This document shows, in pieces, positions 27,500 to 35,957 of a stretch of 64,000 bases of DNA (the stretch's first letter is position 1; every line of letters begins with the position of its first letter). This stretch comes from Amycolatopsis coloradensis (GTDB lineage: Bacteria > Actinomycetota > Actinomycetes > Mycobacteriales > Pseudonocardiaceae): NCBI RefSeq assembly GCF_001953865.1, contig NZ_MQUQ01000011.1, positions 62,001 to 126,000 of the forward strand. Direction: 5' to 3'. The position numbers were made by a program, and so were the translations under genes. The notes under the pieces were generated by a model. The model did not search any database. It was not told the DNA's origin and was given only the letters and a program-made list of their open reading frames with translations.

Positions 27500-27769
27500 G
27501 TGCGTCAACCCTCCCAGGGGCGGATGCAAGTACTGATCGCCGTCGATGAAGGCCGTGTGCGCAGGTACGGCATCGGGTGGGTTTGCGAGTGGCCGTCTGA
27601 CGAAGACACAGCGATGAACTCCGACGCTGTGCCGCTCAAAGCCGTCAAAGACGTTCACAAGGATGGGTGGATCGCCATCCCCTACGTCCCTACCGCCCCA
27701 GGTGAGTCTGTCGTCGCGACGCTGACAGACGAGGGCCGCGCCATACTTATGCAGTTCCGGACGGACTGA
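27500..27769 (+). CDS. Small conserved hypothetical protein, paralog A
   Basis: This 89-aa protein starts at GTG 27500 (V-RQPSQGRMQVLIAVDEGRV) with GAAAGGA upstream. It is a tandem paralog of the gene at 27880-28173: both begin RQP-x-x-GRMQ, share KDGWIAIPYVP/RDGWIAVPYVP and SVVATLTDEGRAIL/SVLATLTDKGRAIL, and end soon after. No signal peptide, membrane span or known domain is visible. Predicted to be a small mixed alpha/beta cytoplasmic protein. Its upstream ~90 bp also matches that of the second copy, so the duplication carried the promoter and leader. Function unknown. Confidence 0.7.
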   Translation: MRQPSQGRMQVLIAVDEGRVRRYGIGWVCEWPSDEDTAMNSDAVPLKAVKDVHKDGWIAIPYVPTAPGESVVATLTDEGRAILMQFRTD

Positions 27770-27879
27770 CCTGGTCTGTCCAGGGAACGATCGACGTTGC
27801 CGGTGCGGACTGGCGCGAATCAGCGGTGGGCGCCCTGTGCCGTGGCGGTACGAGGGCGGTCGTCGCGAAAGGGGCTTCG

Positions 27880-28173
27880 ATGCGTCAACCCACTAAGGGC
27901 CGCATGCAGGCGTTGGCCGCTGTCGACCAAGGCCTCGTGCGGTTGTTCGAGCCTGAGATCGGCTGGCATGTTGCTTTCCCGCCGCATGAGAACGCGGAGA
28001 TGACCTTCGAGGGTGTACCCGGTAAGGCGCTCAAAGAGGTTTACCGGGACGGATGGATCGCTGTCCCTTATGTGCCGGTCGAACCGCGCGAATCGGTCCT
28101 GGCCACGTTGACCGACAAAGGCCGGGCCATCCTGAGGCAGTTCAAGAAGGACGACAGTGGTCGCTGGCGCTAG
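27880..28173 (+). CDS. Small conserved hypothetical protein, paralog B
   Basis: This 97-aa protein starts at ATG 27880 (MRQPTKGRMQALAAVDQGLV) with GAAAGGGG upstream, 380 bp after the start of its paralog. It contains EIGWHVAFPPHENAEMTFEG, the segment that also survives as an isolated fragment at 26051-26128. GRAILRQFKKDDSGRWR closes the protein. No domain is recognised. The repeated copies indicate a locally amplifying family, which is often seen for immunity-like or antitoxin-like genes, but nothing here proves that role. Confidence 0.75.
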   Translation: MRQPTKGRMQALAAVDQGLVRLFEPEIGWHVAFPPHENAEMTFEGVPGKALKEVYRDGWIAVPYVPVEPRESVLATLTDKGRAILRQFKKDDSGRWR

Positions 28174-28819
28174 CTGGCCGCGACGCGGTCGAGCCATGTC
28201 CCACCGCCGCCGAACCATAGGACTGCGGCCTGTTCGCGAACGATCGGACAAATCGCGGCAGTCGGTGAGGCCGAACGAGGCGGAGGCGGGTACGCAGCCG
28301 CTCGGTCGATGCCGTCCTCGTGAGGCGGCGTGCTCGCTGTCCGGCCCGCGCAGTGAGCACCGGGCCGGTGTATCCGACGCCGGAGTGCACCCGGTTCTGG
28401 GCCCAGTCGGGCCTCTCGCTCGCGGCGGCAGGGTCCATGCCGCGCGCAGGAAAACGGCCTGGGGTTTCGGCTCCACACGACGCCGTGGCTTCGCCGGATG
28501 TGGGGATTTCAGCACAACGGCGCGAGCCATCCCAGGTGGTCGCGGGCGCCGCTGGTCGAGGATGGTGGTGCCGGCCCCGCGCTTGGGCGTGGTCGAGGCG
28601 GACCTCGTCGAGCATGACTGCCCGGCCAGAATCACAGGTCTGGTTAAAGTCGGCTCGCGGGCGAGCCGGACGACGTGGCCGAGTTCGATGCCGTGTTCGA
28701 CCGGTGCCGAGGGGTGCTGCGCGTGGTCCACGGTGGCAGCGGCCGCCAGCCAGACACCACTGTCCATTCAAGCCACCGGTGCTGTCGAATCACTCGCCAC
28801 TGGCGGTACCGTCCGGCGC
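28174..28819. other. 646-bp region without a supported gene
   Basis: A long frame on the plus strand (28157 on) and another on the minus strand stay open only because of high GC; both are rich in Arg, Pro and Gly and resemble no family. No inverted repeats that would bound an insertion element were seen. It may be decayed transposon DNA. Confidence 0.35.
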
Positions 28820-29326
28820 ATGCAGGTCTACATCGGGCTACTCGGCGGTGCGTTGAGAGGCATCTTGGGCGGGATCGTCACTTACCTCGCGACCCGAACG
28901 AAAGCGCGGCTCGAACTGGTGCACGCACACGACCTGACGCTGCGGACCGAGCGTCTCATCCGCTACCAGCGACTCTTTCACCTGTCTGGGCGGCTGCCCC
29001 GCTACTGGCGGCCAGGCGAGGAGCCTGACAGGCAAACCCTCGCTTCCCTCCGCGAAGATTTGCATGAGTGGTATTTCGGCGAGGAGGCCGGTGGGCTGTT
29101 CCTCACCCAGGAGGCCAAGACCAGGTACCTGCGGCTGCAGAACGCCTTGGCCGAGGCAGTGGATGCGGGCCCAACTCCACTGTCCGAGCAGGAGTCGATG
29201 ACGTTGCGCGGCCTGGCGAGCGAGCTCAGACATCAGCTCGGCGAGGACATCGGTGCGGCCAGCCCGCCACGGATCAAGCGCCTGAGTGTCGGTCCGACGC
29301 TGCCGCCACCTGAACCCCACAGATGA
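28820..29326 (+). CDS. Hypothetical protein with an N-terminal membrane anchor
   Basis: This 168-aa protein begins MQVYIGLLGGALRGILGGIV, a glycine-rich hydrophobic segment that would anchor it in the membrane. A helical, charged cytoplasmic part follows (ELVHAHDLTLRTERLIRYQR and DRQTLASLREDLHEWYFGEE). The C-terminus is proline-rich (VGPTLPPPEPHR). Similar small proteins, with an N-terminal helix plus a region starting after R-L-x-L-x-H, are common in actinobacteria without an assigned role. ATG 28820 is the first start that begins at the hydrophobic segment; the frame continues upstream but in low-complexity sequence. An IS21 relic follows. Confidence 0.6.
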   Translation: MQVYIGLLGGALRGILGGIVTYLATRTKARLELVHAHDLTLRTERLIRYQRLFHLSGRLPRYWRPGEEPDRQTLASLREDLHEWYFGEEAGGLFLTQEAKTRYLRLQNALAEAVDAGPTPLSEQESMTLRGLASELRHQLGEDIGAASPPRIKRLSVGPTLPPPEPHR

Positions 29327-29445
29327 TTGTGTCTGGACCTAAAGGTTGTCCCATAATGATCGAGTGTGTTAGTGGCTATGGGTGACGGCGGAGCTGTCCG
29401 GTGCCGTAGCGGCCGTCAGGCCGTCATGGTGCGGTTGCGTATGAA

Positions 29446-30264
29446 GGTGATGCCGTGGGTGGCGTGCCGGACGCCGTCAACGACAAGCTTGCCGCAGCGG
29501 ACCACGCCGAGGACGTCCGCCACATCGACCAACGGGTCACCACGATCGGGCAGAACTTCGCGCTCGAGGCACCGTTGCTGGCAGTGTTGCCGGTGGACGA
29601 GTTCGACATCGCACTCACCACCACACCGCGCGTGGACCGCTACGCCAGGATCACCGTCCGCCAGGCGCTCTGCTCTGTCCCTGCGCGGCTGATCGGGCAA
29701 CCTGCCCGGGCGAAGCTCGACGCGGAAGAGGTGGTGGTGCTGCACGGCTCGAACGAAGTCGCCCGGCATCCCCGGCTGACCACCAAGGGCGGGCAGCACT
29801 TCGTGCTCGATCAGTACCTTGAGGTCTTGGCTGGCAAGCCTGGCGCGCTGCGCGGGTCGACCGCACGGTCGAGGCACGACAGAAGGGCTGGTTCACCGCC
29901 ACCCATCGTTCTGGGCTGCCGCCCGCGCCAAACACGGAGACCAGGCGGGAACCAGGGTGCCGATCGAGGTCCCTGCTACTGCACTGGCGGATGGTTCATG
30001 CGCACGTGATCGCTGGGATCCGTACCACTTTGGAAGCCGGGTCGGTCTCGGCCCGACGTGGTCGCGATCGAGGCCCGCAAACACGCCGCCGCGGCCGACG
30101 AACCAGCACCGAGCTGCCAACGCCACAGCGCAGCCGCAGCAAGGTCGTCTCGCTGCCCGAACGCCGCCGCGACGCCGAGCTGCCGCAAGACTCACGCCCC
30201 GCACCGTCGGTCGAGGCCTACGACCAGTTGCTGCACAACATTCCGAGCAAGGGGAACGTCTCAT
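29446..30264 (+). pseudogene. istA: Degenerate IS21-family transposase (IstA), C-terminal half
   Basis: The first phase reads FALEAPLLAVLPVDEFDIAL, TTPRVDRYARITVRQALCSVP and LTTKGGQHFVLDQYLEVLAG followed by KPGALRGSTA. This is the region after the DDE core in IS21 IstA. Then the frame shifts: SFWAAARAKHGDQAGTR appears in another phase (about 29900), and SVEAYDQLLHN in a third (about 30210). At least two frameshifts and loss of the N-terminal half make it non-functional. The istB start overlaps its end, as in intact IS21 elements. Confidence 0.8.
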
Positions 30265-30395
30265 GACCCGCACCACCGCCCGAGGCCGGACCAGATCACC
30301 GAGGAAGCCGCCGACGCCGCGATTGAGCAGGCCTGCCGGATCCGGAGGCTGCCCACCATCCGCGACCGCCGAGCACGTCTTGCCAGATCCGGTCG
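30263..30395 (+). pseudogene. istB: IstB N-terminal remnant of the IS21 relic
   Basis: ATG 30263 directly follows the istA end. After one frameshift, near 30290, the sequence reads ITEEAADAAIEQACRIRRLP followed by TIRD, which matches the start of IstB ATPase helper proteins (typically ...AADAAIDTACRMLRLPTIRD...). The AAA domain itself is missing. Together with the istA relic it shows one IS21 insertion truncated at both ends. Confidence 0.7.
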
Positions 30396-30412
30396 GCCGA
30401 CGGGAACTCATG

Positions 30413-30838
30413 TCATAGCGGCGCTGCGACGACCGGTATGCCCAGCTCGTCCGGCGCGACGCGGGCGAGGCGTCTGGTCTCGTCTCGTTTCTGCCGGAAG
30501 AAGGTGAGCGTGAGGTCGATGCCCTCGACCTCACCGAGCCAGGCCTCATGTTCGGCGCGTGCGCGGCGGGCCGTCAGGTCGTCCTCGATCTCGTCGAGCC
30601 TGGGCAGCATTTTCGGGGTTATGGCGAGCATGGGGCAACGCAAACAAGCGTGCTCATGCTGGCACCCGGAACCGTATGGTCGCGTGCAACCGCCCAGTTC
30701 GACCTTTCGCCGGTCGAAGTGTTCCTCAAATTCGGACCACTCGCTGTCGGTGACAGGTTTATACTCATCCGCTGACCGGGCTTGCCGGCGGTAGTCGAGG
30801 AATTCTTGGTAGTGGCGCACGACATCCTCATTGAACAC
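30413..30838 (-). pseudogene. C-terminal part of a site-specific tyrosine recombinase
   Basis: This 141-codon frame contains GGCTRPYGSGCQHEHACLRC, PML and PRLDEIEDDLTARRARAEHE followed by AWLGEVEG. These are the Cys-rich tail and closing helix of large actinobacterial integrases. The catalytic Arg-His-Arg-Tyr core would lie upstream and is not present on either side. A start at 30838 (MFNEDVVRHYQEFLDYRRQA) is available, so a short protein could be made, but it would have no recombinase activity. The same tail occurs at 538-700 on the opposite strand. It abuts the IS21 relic. Confidence 0.65.
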
Positions 30839-31008
30839 TGTCCGGCCCCACGAACGATCGGTTGCAGCCAGAGTTTGATGTTGACCAGTTGACCGGTTCC
30901 GCCTTCAGGACAGTCCTGGTGTAGGTGGCTGCCGTAAGGCGACGTGGACGATGGGTGAAATATGGTAGGCGTCGGCTATTCACCTCCGACGCCTACCACT
31001 TACCTGGA

Positions 31009-31626
31009 TCAGACGAGCTGCAGTACCTGCGTCAGCGGGCGTCGCGGTTTCTGCGGCCAGTTTTCCGGGGTAGCGAAACCGACCGAGAGGAGCATGACCG
31101 GGATTTCGTCAGCGGCCAGTTCGAATTCCCGGGCGACGCCTTCTGGCTCGAAGCCGATCATGGGTGCGGAACCCAGTCCCATCGCGTGGGCGGCGAAGAT
31201 GAGTGCGCCGGCGCCGAAGGTCGCGCTCCGCACCGCCTCGTCGCGTGCGCGCTGCGGCTGTTCGAAGTAGAGGGACTTCGCCGCCCCTTGCCACCCGGCG
31301 GCGACGTTCTCGGGCATGATGCCGGACTCGACCGCCGGGGCCAGCCGTTCAGGGGTGCGTTCGTGGTCGGCCAGTTGCCCGCAGACGATGAAGGTGACCG
31401 CCGCGTCGGTGATCTTCGGCTGATCCCAGCCCACCTTGCGCAGCCGCGCTTTGGCTTCGGGGGTGCGGGCCGCGATGAAGCGCCAGTTCTGGAGGTTGAA
31501 GGAAGAGGGCGCCATTGTCGCCAGCCGGACCAGGTCGTGGATCTGCTCGTCGCTGATGCCGCGGTCCGGATCGAACAGGTTGATGGTCTGGCGTGTTTCG
31601 ATGGCGCTGACGATGGGGTGGTTCAT
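31009..31626 (-). CDS. Nitroreductase-family flavoprotein, MhqN/YodC-like
   Basis: This 205-aa enzyme has the nitroreductase fold: SAIETRQTINLFDPDRGISD (the R-x-[TS] motif that contacts FMN phosphate), MAPSSFNLQNWRFIAARTPE (substrate and flavin loop) and FAAHAMGLGSAPMIGFEPEG (family G-L-x-S/G-x-x-M). Such enzymes use NAD(P)H to reduce nitroaromatics or quinones in the cytoplasm. GAAAGG precedes ATG 31626. It lies 30 bp downstream of the SDR gene in the same orientation, so the two form an operon. The nearby MarR regulator and ring-cleaving dioxygenase parallel the Bacillus mhqNOP set, which supports a role in quinone or aromatic stress. Active-site specificity cannot be read. Confidence 0.9.
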   Translation of the reverse strand: MNHPIVSAIETRQTINLFDPDRGISDEQIHDLVRLATMAPSSFNLQNWRFIAARTPEAKARLRKVGWDQPKITDAAVTFIVCGQLADHERTPERLAPAVESGIMPENVAAGWQGAAKSLYFEQPQRARDEAVRSATFGAGALIFAAHAMGLGSAPMIGFEPEGVAREFELAADEIPVMLLSVGFATPENWPQKPRRPLTQVLQLV

Positions 31627-31656
31627 GGGTTCCTTTCGGTGTTTCGGAAATTCCGG

Positions 31657-32445
31657 TCAGATGATGCTGTCTATGACGCCACCGTCTACGCGCAGCGCGG
31701 CACCGGTGGTGGCGGAAGCCTGGTCGGAACTGACGTAGAGGATCATGTTCGCCACCTCGCCGACTTCAGCGGCACGCTGGATGATCGAGGAGCCGCGGTG
31801 GGCCGCCACAAAATCCGCCGCCACCTTGTCCAGGCTGCTCCCGGTCCGCTCGACTTCGGGCTTGAGCATGTCGGCCACTCCCTCCGAGAGGGTGGGGCCA
31901 GGCAGGACCGCGTTGACGGTCACACCGGTCCCGGCGAGGCGTTTGGCCAGTCCGCGCGAGATCGCCAGCTGGGCCGTCTTCGTGAAGCCGTAGTGGATCA
32001 TGTCCACCGGGACGTTGATGGCTGACTCCGACGAGATGAACACGATCCGGCCCCAGCCCCGGTCGGCCATGGCCGGCGCGTAGGCCCGGGCCAGACGCAC
32101 GCCGGACATGACGTTGGTTCGGAAGAACCGATCCCACTCCTCGTCCGGGGTGTCGAAGAAGTCTCGTGGCCCGAATACGCCGAGATTGTTGACGAGGATG
32201 TCGAAGTCGGGATACTCGGCGATCAGGCGGGCGCAGGCTGATTCGGTGCCGAGATCCCCCGCGAAGCCCGCGAGCGATGGCTGTGGGCCGCCCAGCCGCG
32301 CTGTCGCGGCCTCCACGCTCGTTCCGCTGCGGCCGTTGATGACGACGCTCGCACCTGCGCCCAGGAAGCCCTGGGCGGCCGCGAAGCCGATGCCGCCTGT
32401 CGACCCGGTGACGAGTACGCGCCGCCCGGTGAAGTCAATGTTCAC
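31657..32445 (-). CDS. Short-chain dehydrogenase/reductase
   Basis: This 262-aa classical SDR has the cofactor motif TGSTGGIG and the NNLG motif (ILVNNLGVFG). The catalytic Ser is in FISSESA and the Y-x-x-x-K motif is HYGFTK. The sequence ends DGGVIDSII, as expected for the family. It reduces or oxidises a carbonyl or alcohol using NAD(P)(H). GTG 32445 was chosen because GGGAG lies upstream and the protein then begins at the first beta strand (VNIDFTGRRVLVTG); the longer frame from 32487 would run across an operator-like sequence at 32461-32474. It is the first gene of the SDR-nitroreductase operon. Confidence 0.9.
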   Translation of the reverse strand: MNIDFTGRRVLVTGSTGGIGFAAAQGFLGAGASVVINGRSGTSVEAATARLGGPQPSLAGFAGDLGTESACARLIAEYPDFDILVNNLGVFGPRDFFDTPDEEWDRFFRTNVMSGVRLARAYAPAMADRGWGRIVFISSESAINVPVDMIHYGFTKTAQLAISRGLAKRLAGTGVTVNAVLPGPTLSEGVADMLKPEVERTGSSLDKVAADFVAAHRGSSIIQRAAEVGEVANMILYVSSDQASATTGAALRVDGGVIDSII

Positions 32446-32460
32446 TCGTGATCTCCCGCT

Positions 32461-32474
32461 TGCAAACGATTGTA
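32461..32474. promoter_or_regulatory. LacI-type operator, copy 1 (one mismatch)
   Basis: TGCAAACGATTGTA lies 16 bp before the SDR start. It differs at one base from the identical 14-mers at 39984 and 42629. The half-sites TGCAA and TTGCA with a CG core fit known LacI/CcpA-type boxes. The local LacI-family gene at 38889 is the natural candidate binder. Confidence 0.6.
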
Positions 32475-32517
32475 TCCGCGACCGCATTGGGGTGCGAACA
32501 TGACGGTCAAATAAGCT

Positions 32518-32540
32518 GATAGTAAGTTTAGGTTACTATA
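32518..32540. promoter_or_regulatory. MarR-type operator, copy 1
   Basis: An inverted repeat with arms ATAGTAA and TTACTAT around 7 bases lies between the divergent SDR and MarR genes. A close copy is at 33326-33348. Both are preceded by GCT and have the same 23-bp layout. It overlaps the likely promoters of both genes. Confidence 0.7.
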
Positions 32541-32641
32541 TGGACTGTAGTTCGAAGTGTTGTGCCAGGGCAAGGCGGGGGTCGACTAGACTGCGTGAGC
32601 CAGGTGACAAGGGTGTGACCTGCATGTGAGAGGGGACTGGA

Positions 32642-33103
32642 ATGGTCGGTCGGGCCGAGCAGAACGCGAGCGATCCGGATCTTGGCGTGCTCGCCGGGCG
32701 TCTGCTGTTCGCGGTGCAGGACGAGCTCTTCACGAAGCTCGCCGCCGAGGGGTTCGACGATCTGCACCCGCGCCACGGAGCAGTTTTGGCCTACATCGAC
32801 AAGGATGGCGTGCGGGCGACCGAGCTGGCCCAGTTGTCCGGGCAGCACAAACAGGTGATCGGTAAGTTGGTCGATGAGCTGGAGGCGCTCGGTTACGTCG
32901 AGCGTCGGCCGGATCCCGCCGACCGCCGGGCGAAGCTGGTGTGCCCGACCGAGCGCGGACTGGCGGAGATGCGCGCCGGGGGCAAGATCATGTCGGGGAT
33001 ACACGAGCGGCATGCCCGGCGCCTCGGCCGGGAGCGGTTCATCGCCTTCAAGTCTGCATTCATGGACATCGCCACACATCAACGCCGTCTTCGGAACTCA
33101 TGA
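32642..33103 (+). CDS. MarR-family regulator, MhqR-like
   Basis: This 153-aa winged-helix protein has TELAQLSGQHKQVIGKLVDE (recognition helix), LEALGYVERRPDPADRRAKL (wing with the D-x-R motif) and dimerisation helices at both ends. MarR proteins repress divergent operons until an aromatic or quinone ligand, or oxidation, releases them. No conserved cysteine typical of redox sensing is present in this copy (only one at VCPT). It is divergent from the SDR-nitroreductase operon and 348 bp upstream of the dioxygenase; both promoters carry the same inverted repeat (32518 and 33326). It is therefore the probable local repressor of this detoxification set. The ATG at 32642 follows GAGGGGACTGGA. Confidence 0.88.
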   Translation: MVGRAEQNASDPDLGVLAGRLLFAVQDELFTKLAAEGFDDLHPRHGAVLAYIDKDGVRATELAQLSGQHKQVIGKLVDELEALGYVERRPDPADRRAKLVCPTERGLAEMRAGGKIMSGIHERHARRLGRERFIAFKSAFMDIATHQRRLRNS

Positions 33104-33325
33104 CAGCGTTTCAAGTCAGATGAAGGTCTTCGCGCCCGGGTCGGATGTCGAGTCGTGTGTCTACGGTCTCGGCCGGTGTGCGAGGTGATGGAAGGTTGTG
33201 TGCCGACGGAGCCCGGTCCCGTATCGGACCTTGTCTTCGCGGTCGGTATATCGCCGGCGGCCTGCGTGCTCGCTAGGCGCCGACGTCGAGCGTGGGCTTC
33301 GTCGTCGTCTCCACATCGGCTGGGC

Positions 33326-33348
33326 TGATAGTAACTTTAGGTGACTAT
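33326..33348. promoter_or_regulatory. MarR-type operator, copy 2
   Basis: GATAGT and ACTATC arms flank 11 bases, matching 32518-32540 in spacing and core (TAGTAA, TTTAGG, ACTAT). It lies in the 348-bp gap before the ring-cleaving dioxygenase gene, about 104 bp ahead of its start. The downstream sequence 33400-33440 also contains TAGTAA and TTACTA elements and a small ATGTTTGGTGAACAT hairpin. The rest of the gap holds no gene. Confidence 0.7.
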
Positions 33349-33451
33349 CATCGGCGATCGCACTGTGATGCTGCCTACGCTGGCAGAACTTGCCGGCAAA
33401 GTAGTAATGTTTGGTGAACATCACTGATGTTTACTAAATGGAAGGTCGGCG

Positions 33452-34402
33452 ATGATCACACACGTCAAGGGCAGCCATCACATCACTTTGTCAGTCGGCT
33501 CGGCGCAGGAAGACGCCCAGTTCCACGTGCACACCCTGGGCATGCGGTTCATCAAGCGCACCGTGCTCTTCGACGGCAAGCTGCCGATCTACCACCTCTA
33601 CTACAGCAACGCCGACGGCGACCCGAACTCCGTGATCACCACGTTCCCGTTCCGCAAAGCGGGGTGGACCGGCCGGCGGGGAACCAATCAAGCACGTGAG
33701 GTCCTGCTGTCGGTTCCCGCCGGTTCGCTCGGATACTGGGCGCAACGCCTCGCCGAGCACGGTGTCGACAGCGAGCACGCGGAGGTGCTGGAGAGCCGTC
33801 GTCTGCTCTTCCGGCACCCCACCGGCATCGAGTACGGCATGGTGGAGGTCGACGGTGACTCCCGCCGAGGTTTCCTCGGCGGCGGTGTGCCCGCCGAGTA
33901 TGCGATCCACGGCTTGTTCGGGGTCGGTATCCACGTCAGCCACCCCGAGAACATGGTCGAGTTCATCACCGGGCAGCTGCACGCCGGCGCGGTGGCCGAG
34001 GAAGGCGACCGCGTCACCGCCCGCATCGGTGAACCAGGTCAGGGAGGCGCCGTCGAACTGGTCGTCAACCGGACCGACGACCCGGGCACCTGGACCTACG
34101 GCGAGGGAACCGTGCACCACTTCGCGTGGAACGTGGTCGACCTGGGCAACCAGCAGGAGATCAAGCACGAGATGGAGGGTGCCGGCTACACCGACATCTC
34201 GGAGGTGAAGGACCGCAAGTACTTCAAGTCGGTGTACGTGCGCTCACCGGGTGGCGCGCTCTTCGAGATGGCCGTCACGGGGGAGGCGGGCTGGACGATC
34301 GACGAGTCGCCACGTGAGCTGGGTACCCGGTTCCAACTGCCGTCCAGGTTCGAACTCCGCCGCAACGAGATCTTCTCGCAGCTCGAGCCCATCGACATCT
34401 GA
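33452..34402 (+). CDS. Ring-cleaving dioxygenase, VOC superfamily (MhqO-like)
   Basis: This 316-aa protein has two VOC modules. It opens with GSHHITLSVGSAQEDAQFHV, which supplies the first metal His (H9 or H10), followed by the GMRFIKRTVLFDG strand. In the second module VHHFAWNV supplies H222 or H223, and ALFEMAV supplies E272, giving the His-His-Glu metal set of extradiol-type enzymes. Members of this group (MhqA, MhqE, MhqO) protect Bacillus from quinones. A cytoplasmic metal-dependent ring cleavage is expected, but no reaction is proven for this clade. GGAAGG precedes ATG 33452. The amidase gene follows 19 bp later, so both are likely co-transcribed. Confidence 0.9.
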   Translation: MITHVKGSHHITLSVGSAQEDAQFHVHTLGMRFIKRTVLFDGKLPIYHLYYSNADGDPNSVITTFPFRKAGWTGRRGTNQAREVLLSVPAGSLGYWAQRLAEHGVDSEHAEVLESRRLLFRHPTGIEYGMVEVDGDSRRGFLGGGVPAEYAIHGLFGVGIHVSHPENMVEFITGQLHAGAVAEEGDRVTARIGEPGQGGAVELVVNRTDDPGTWTYGEGTVHHFAWNVVDLGNQQEIKHEMEGAGYTDISEVKDRKYFKSVYVRSPGGALFEMAVTGEAGWTIDESPRELGTRFQLPSRFELRRNEIFSQLEPIDI

Positions 34403-34421
34403 GCGAACGGAAGGGGCGGCG

Positions 34422-35957
34422 GTGAGCGATCCGGCATGGACCGTCGCCGGACTCGGCCGCGCACTGCGGGCCGGGTCGCTGACGAGCGTGGAGATCGTGC
34501 GGCGACTGCTGGATCGGGCGGACAAGCAGGACCCGGTTCTCGGGGTTTACCGCACGCGGTTCGACGGCTCGGCGCTAGCCGCTGCCGTAGCTGCCGACGC
34601 GGAACTCGCGGCCGGCCACGACCGTGGCCCGTTGCACGGGATCCCTGTGGGAATCAAGGATCTCATCACCACTCGCGAGGGACCGACCACAGCCCAGAGC
34701 GTGGTCGGTCACCGTTGGCACTCTGTCCGATCCGACGCCGCTGTGGTCACCTGGCTTCGTGAAGCGGGCGCTGTGCTGCTCGGCAAGGTCGCGACGATGG
34801 AGTTCGGCGTGGGAGGCCCGGTCGGGCAGTCCTGCTTCCGCAGCCCGCGCAATCCCTGGCACACCGGGCATTGGACGGGTGGCTCGAGTTCCGGCACCGG
34901 AAGCGGCGTCGCGGCCGGTTTTTTCCCGGGTGGCTTGGGCACGGACACGGCCGGAAGCATCCGCGGCCCGGCGGCGTACTGTGGCATCACCGGGCTCAAA
35001 CCGACCTTCGGCCTGGTCCCCGTGTCCGGCTGTGTGGAGCTGGCCCCCAGCTACGACACGGTCGGACCGATGGCCCGGACGGCCGAAGACTGCGCCCTGC
35101 TGCTCGATGCGTTGACCGGGCGCCACCACCATGCCGGTCTCACCGGGCACTTGTCCGGGATCACTGTGGGAGTCGACAGTCTCGGAGGCCGGGGGAAGGC
35201 GGCGGCACCGGCCACGCTGACGGCTCTGGAGGCTGCCGTGGAGGTGCTTCGCGAGGCCGGTGCCACAGTGCGACGGATCGACGTGCCGTGGTACGAAGAG
35301 CTGACGACGGCGACGGTACTCGGCTTCGTCGCGGAAGGATTCGCCGAGCACAGAACCGGCCTGCGACGGCATTGGCGGTCCTATGGTCCGCAGACCCGCT
35401 TGGCGCTGGCCACCGGAGCCCTGCTCTCCAGTGGGGACTACGAACAGGTGCACCGCGTTCGCCAGGCGGGTCGAAACGCGATGAACGGTTTGTTCGGCGA
35501 GGTCGATCTGGTGGTCACCCCGACGGCGGCCGGGCCGGCGCCCGCGCTGGCGGACCTGCCGGGGCACCGGACGATCGACGCGCTGTACACGCCCATCTGG
35601 AACGCGACCGGCAATCCCGCTCTTTCCCTCCCGATGGGCTTCACCGACACCGGGCTTCCGCTGGGGCTCCAAATCGTCGGACGTCATCACGCGGAGGCAA
35701 GGGTCCTCGATGCCGGCCACGCCTTCCAAACGCGGAGTGACTGGCACCTCCGCATCCCTGCCCCTGCGATGGACGACATGCCCGAACCGGTGCCGGTCTG
35801 GAGTGACACCACCGTGGCAGATGGCCCGGTGCCCGCGCTGGTGAAAGCCGCAGGACTTCCGGCGACCATGGCGGAGATCCAAGTCCTTGCCGCGCGCTAC
35901 CCGGAGTTGGCCACGCGGTTGGCTGCCCTCTACCGGGTCCCTTCCCGTCCGGCGTAG
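34422..35957 (+). CDS. Amidase signature family hydrolase
   Basis: This 511-aa enzyme has the Ser-cisSer-Lys triad: K79 (GIPVGIKDL), S155 (GGSSSGTGSG) and S179 (TDTAGSIRGPA). TPTAAGPAP, AGNPALSLP-like (TGNPALSLPMGF) and LPLGLQIVGRHHAEARVL are the usual C-terminal blocks. It hydrolyses an amide bond in the cytoplasm; the substrate is unknown. The start is GTG 34422 with GGAAGGGG upstream, 19 bp after the dioxygenase stop. Its last 28 bp overlap the convergent flavin reductase gene. A second, unrelated-in-detail amidase lies 1.3 kb downstream, which suggests a pathway that releases amine or ammonia. Confidence 0.92.
   Translation: MSDPAWTVAGLGRALRAGSLTSVEIVRRLLDRADKQDPVLGVYRTRFDGSALAAAVAADAELAAGHDRGPLHGIPVGIKDLITTREGPTTAQSVVGHRWHSVRSDAAVVTWLREAGAVLLGKVATMEFGVGGPVGQSCFRSPRNPWHTGHWTGGSSSGTGSGVAAGFFPGGLGTDTAGSIRGPAAYCGITGLKPTFGLVPVSGCVELAPSYDTVGPMARTAEDCALLLDALTGRHHHAGLTGHLSGITVGVDSLGGRGKAAAPATLTALEAAVEVLREAGATVRRIDVPWYEELTTATVLGFVAEGFAEHRTGLRRHWRSYGPQTRLALATGALLSSGDYEQVHRVRQAGRNAMNGLFGEVDLVVTPTAAGPAPALADLPGHRTIDALYTPIWNATGNPALSLPMGFTDTGLPLGLQIVGRHHAEARVLDAGHAFQTRSDWHLRIPAPAMDDMPEPVPVWSDTTVADGPVPALVKAAGLPATMAEIQVLAARYPELATRLAALYRVPSRPA

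Noticed and set aside
28157..28819. Upstream extension of the 28820 gene to a 389-codon frame
   Set aside because: The added part is low-complexity, has no family and would bury the natural hydrophobic N-terminus.
33400..33440. Third MarR operator with TAGTAA and TTACTA elements
   Set aside because: Spacing and core differ from the two clear copies; recorded only as a possible weak site.
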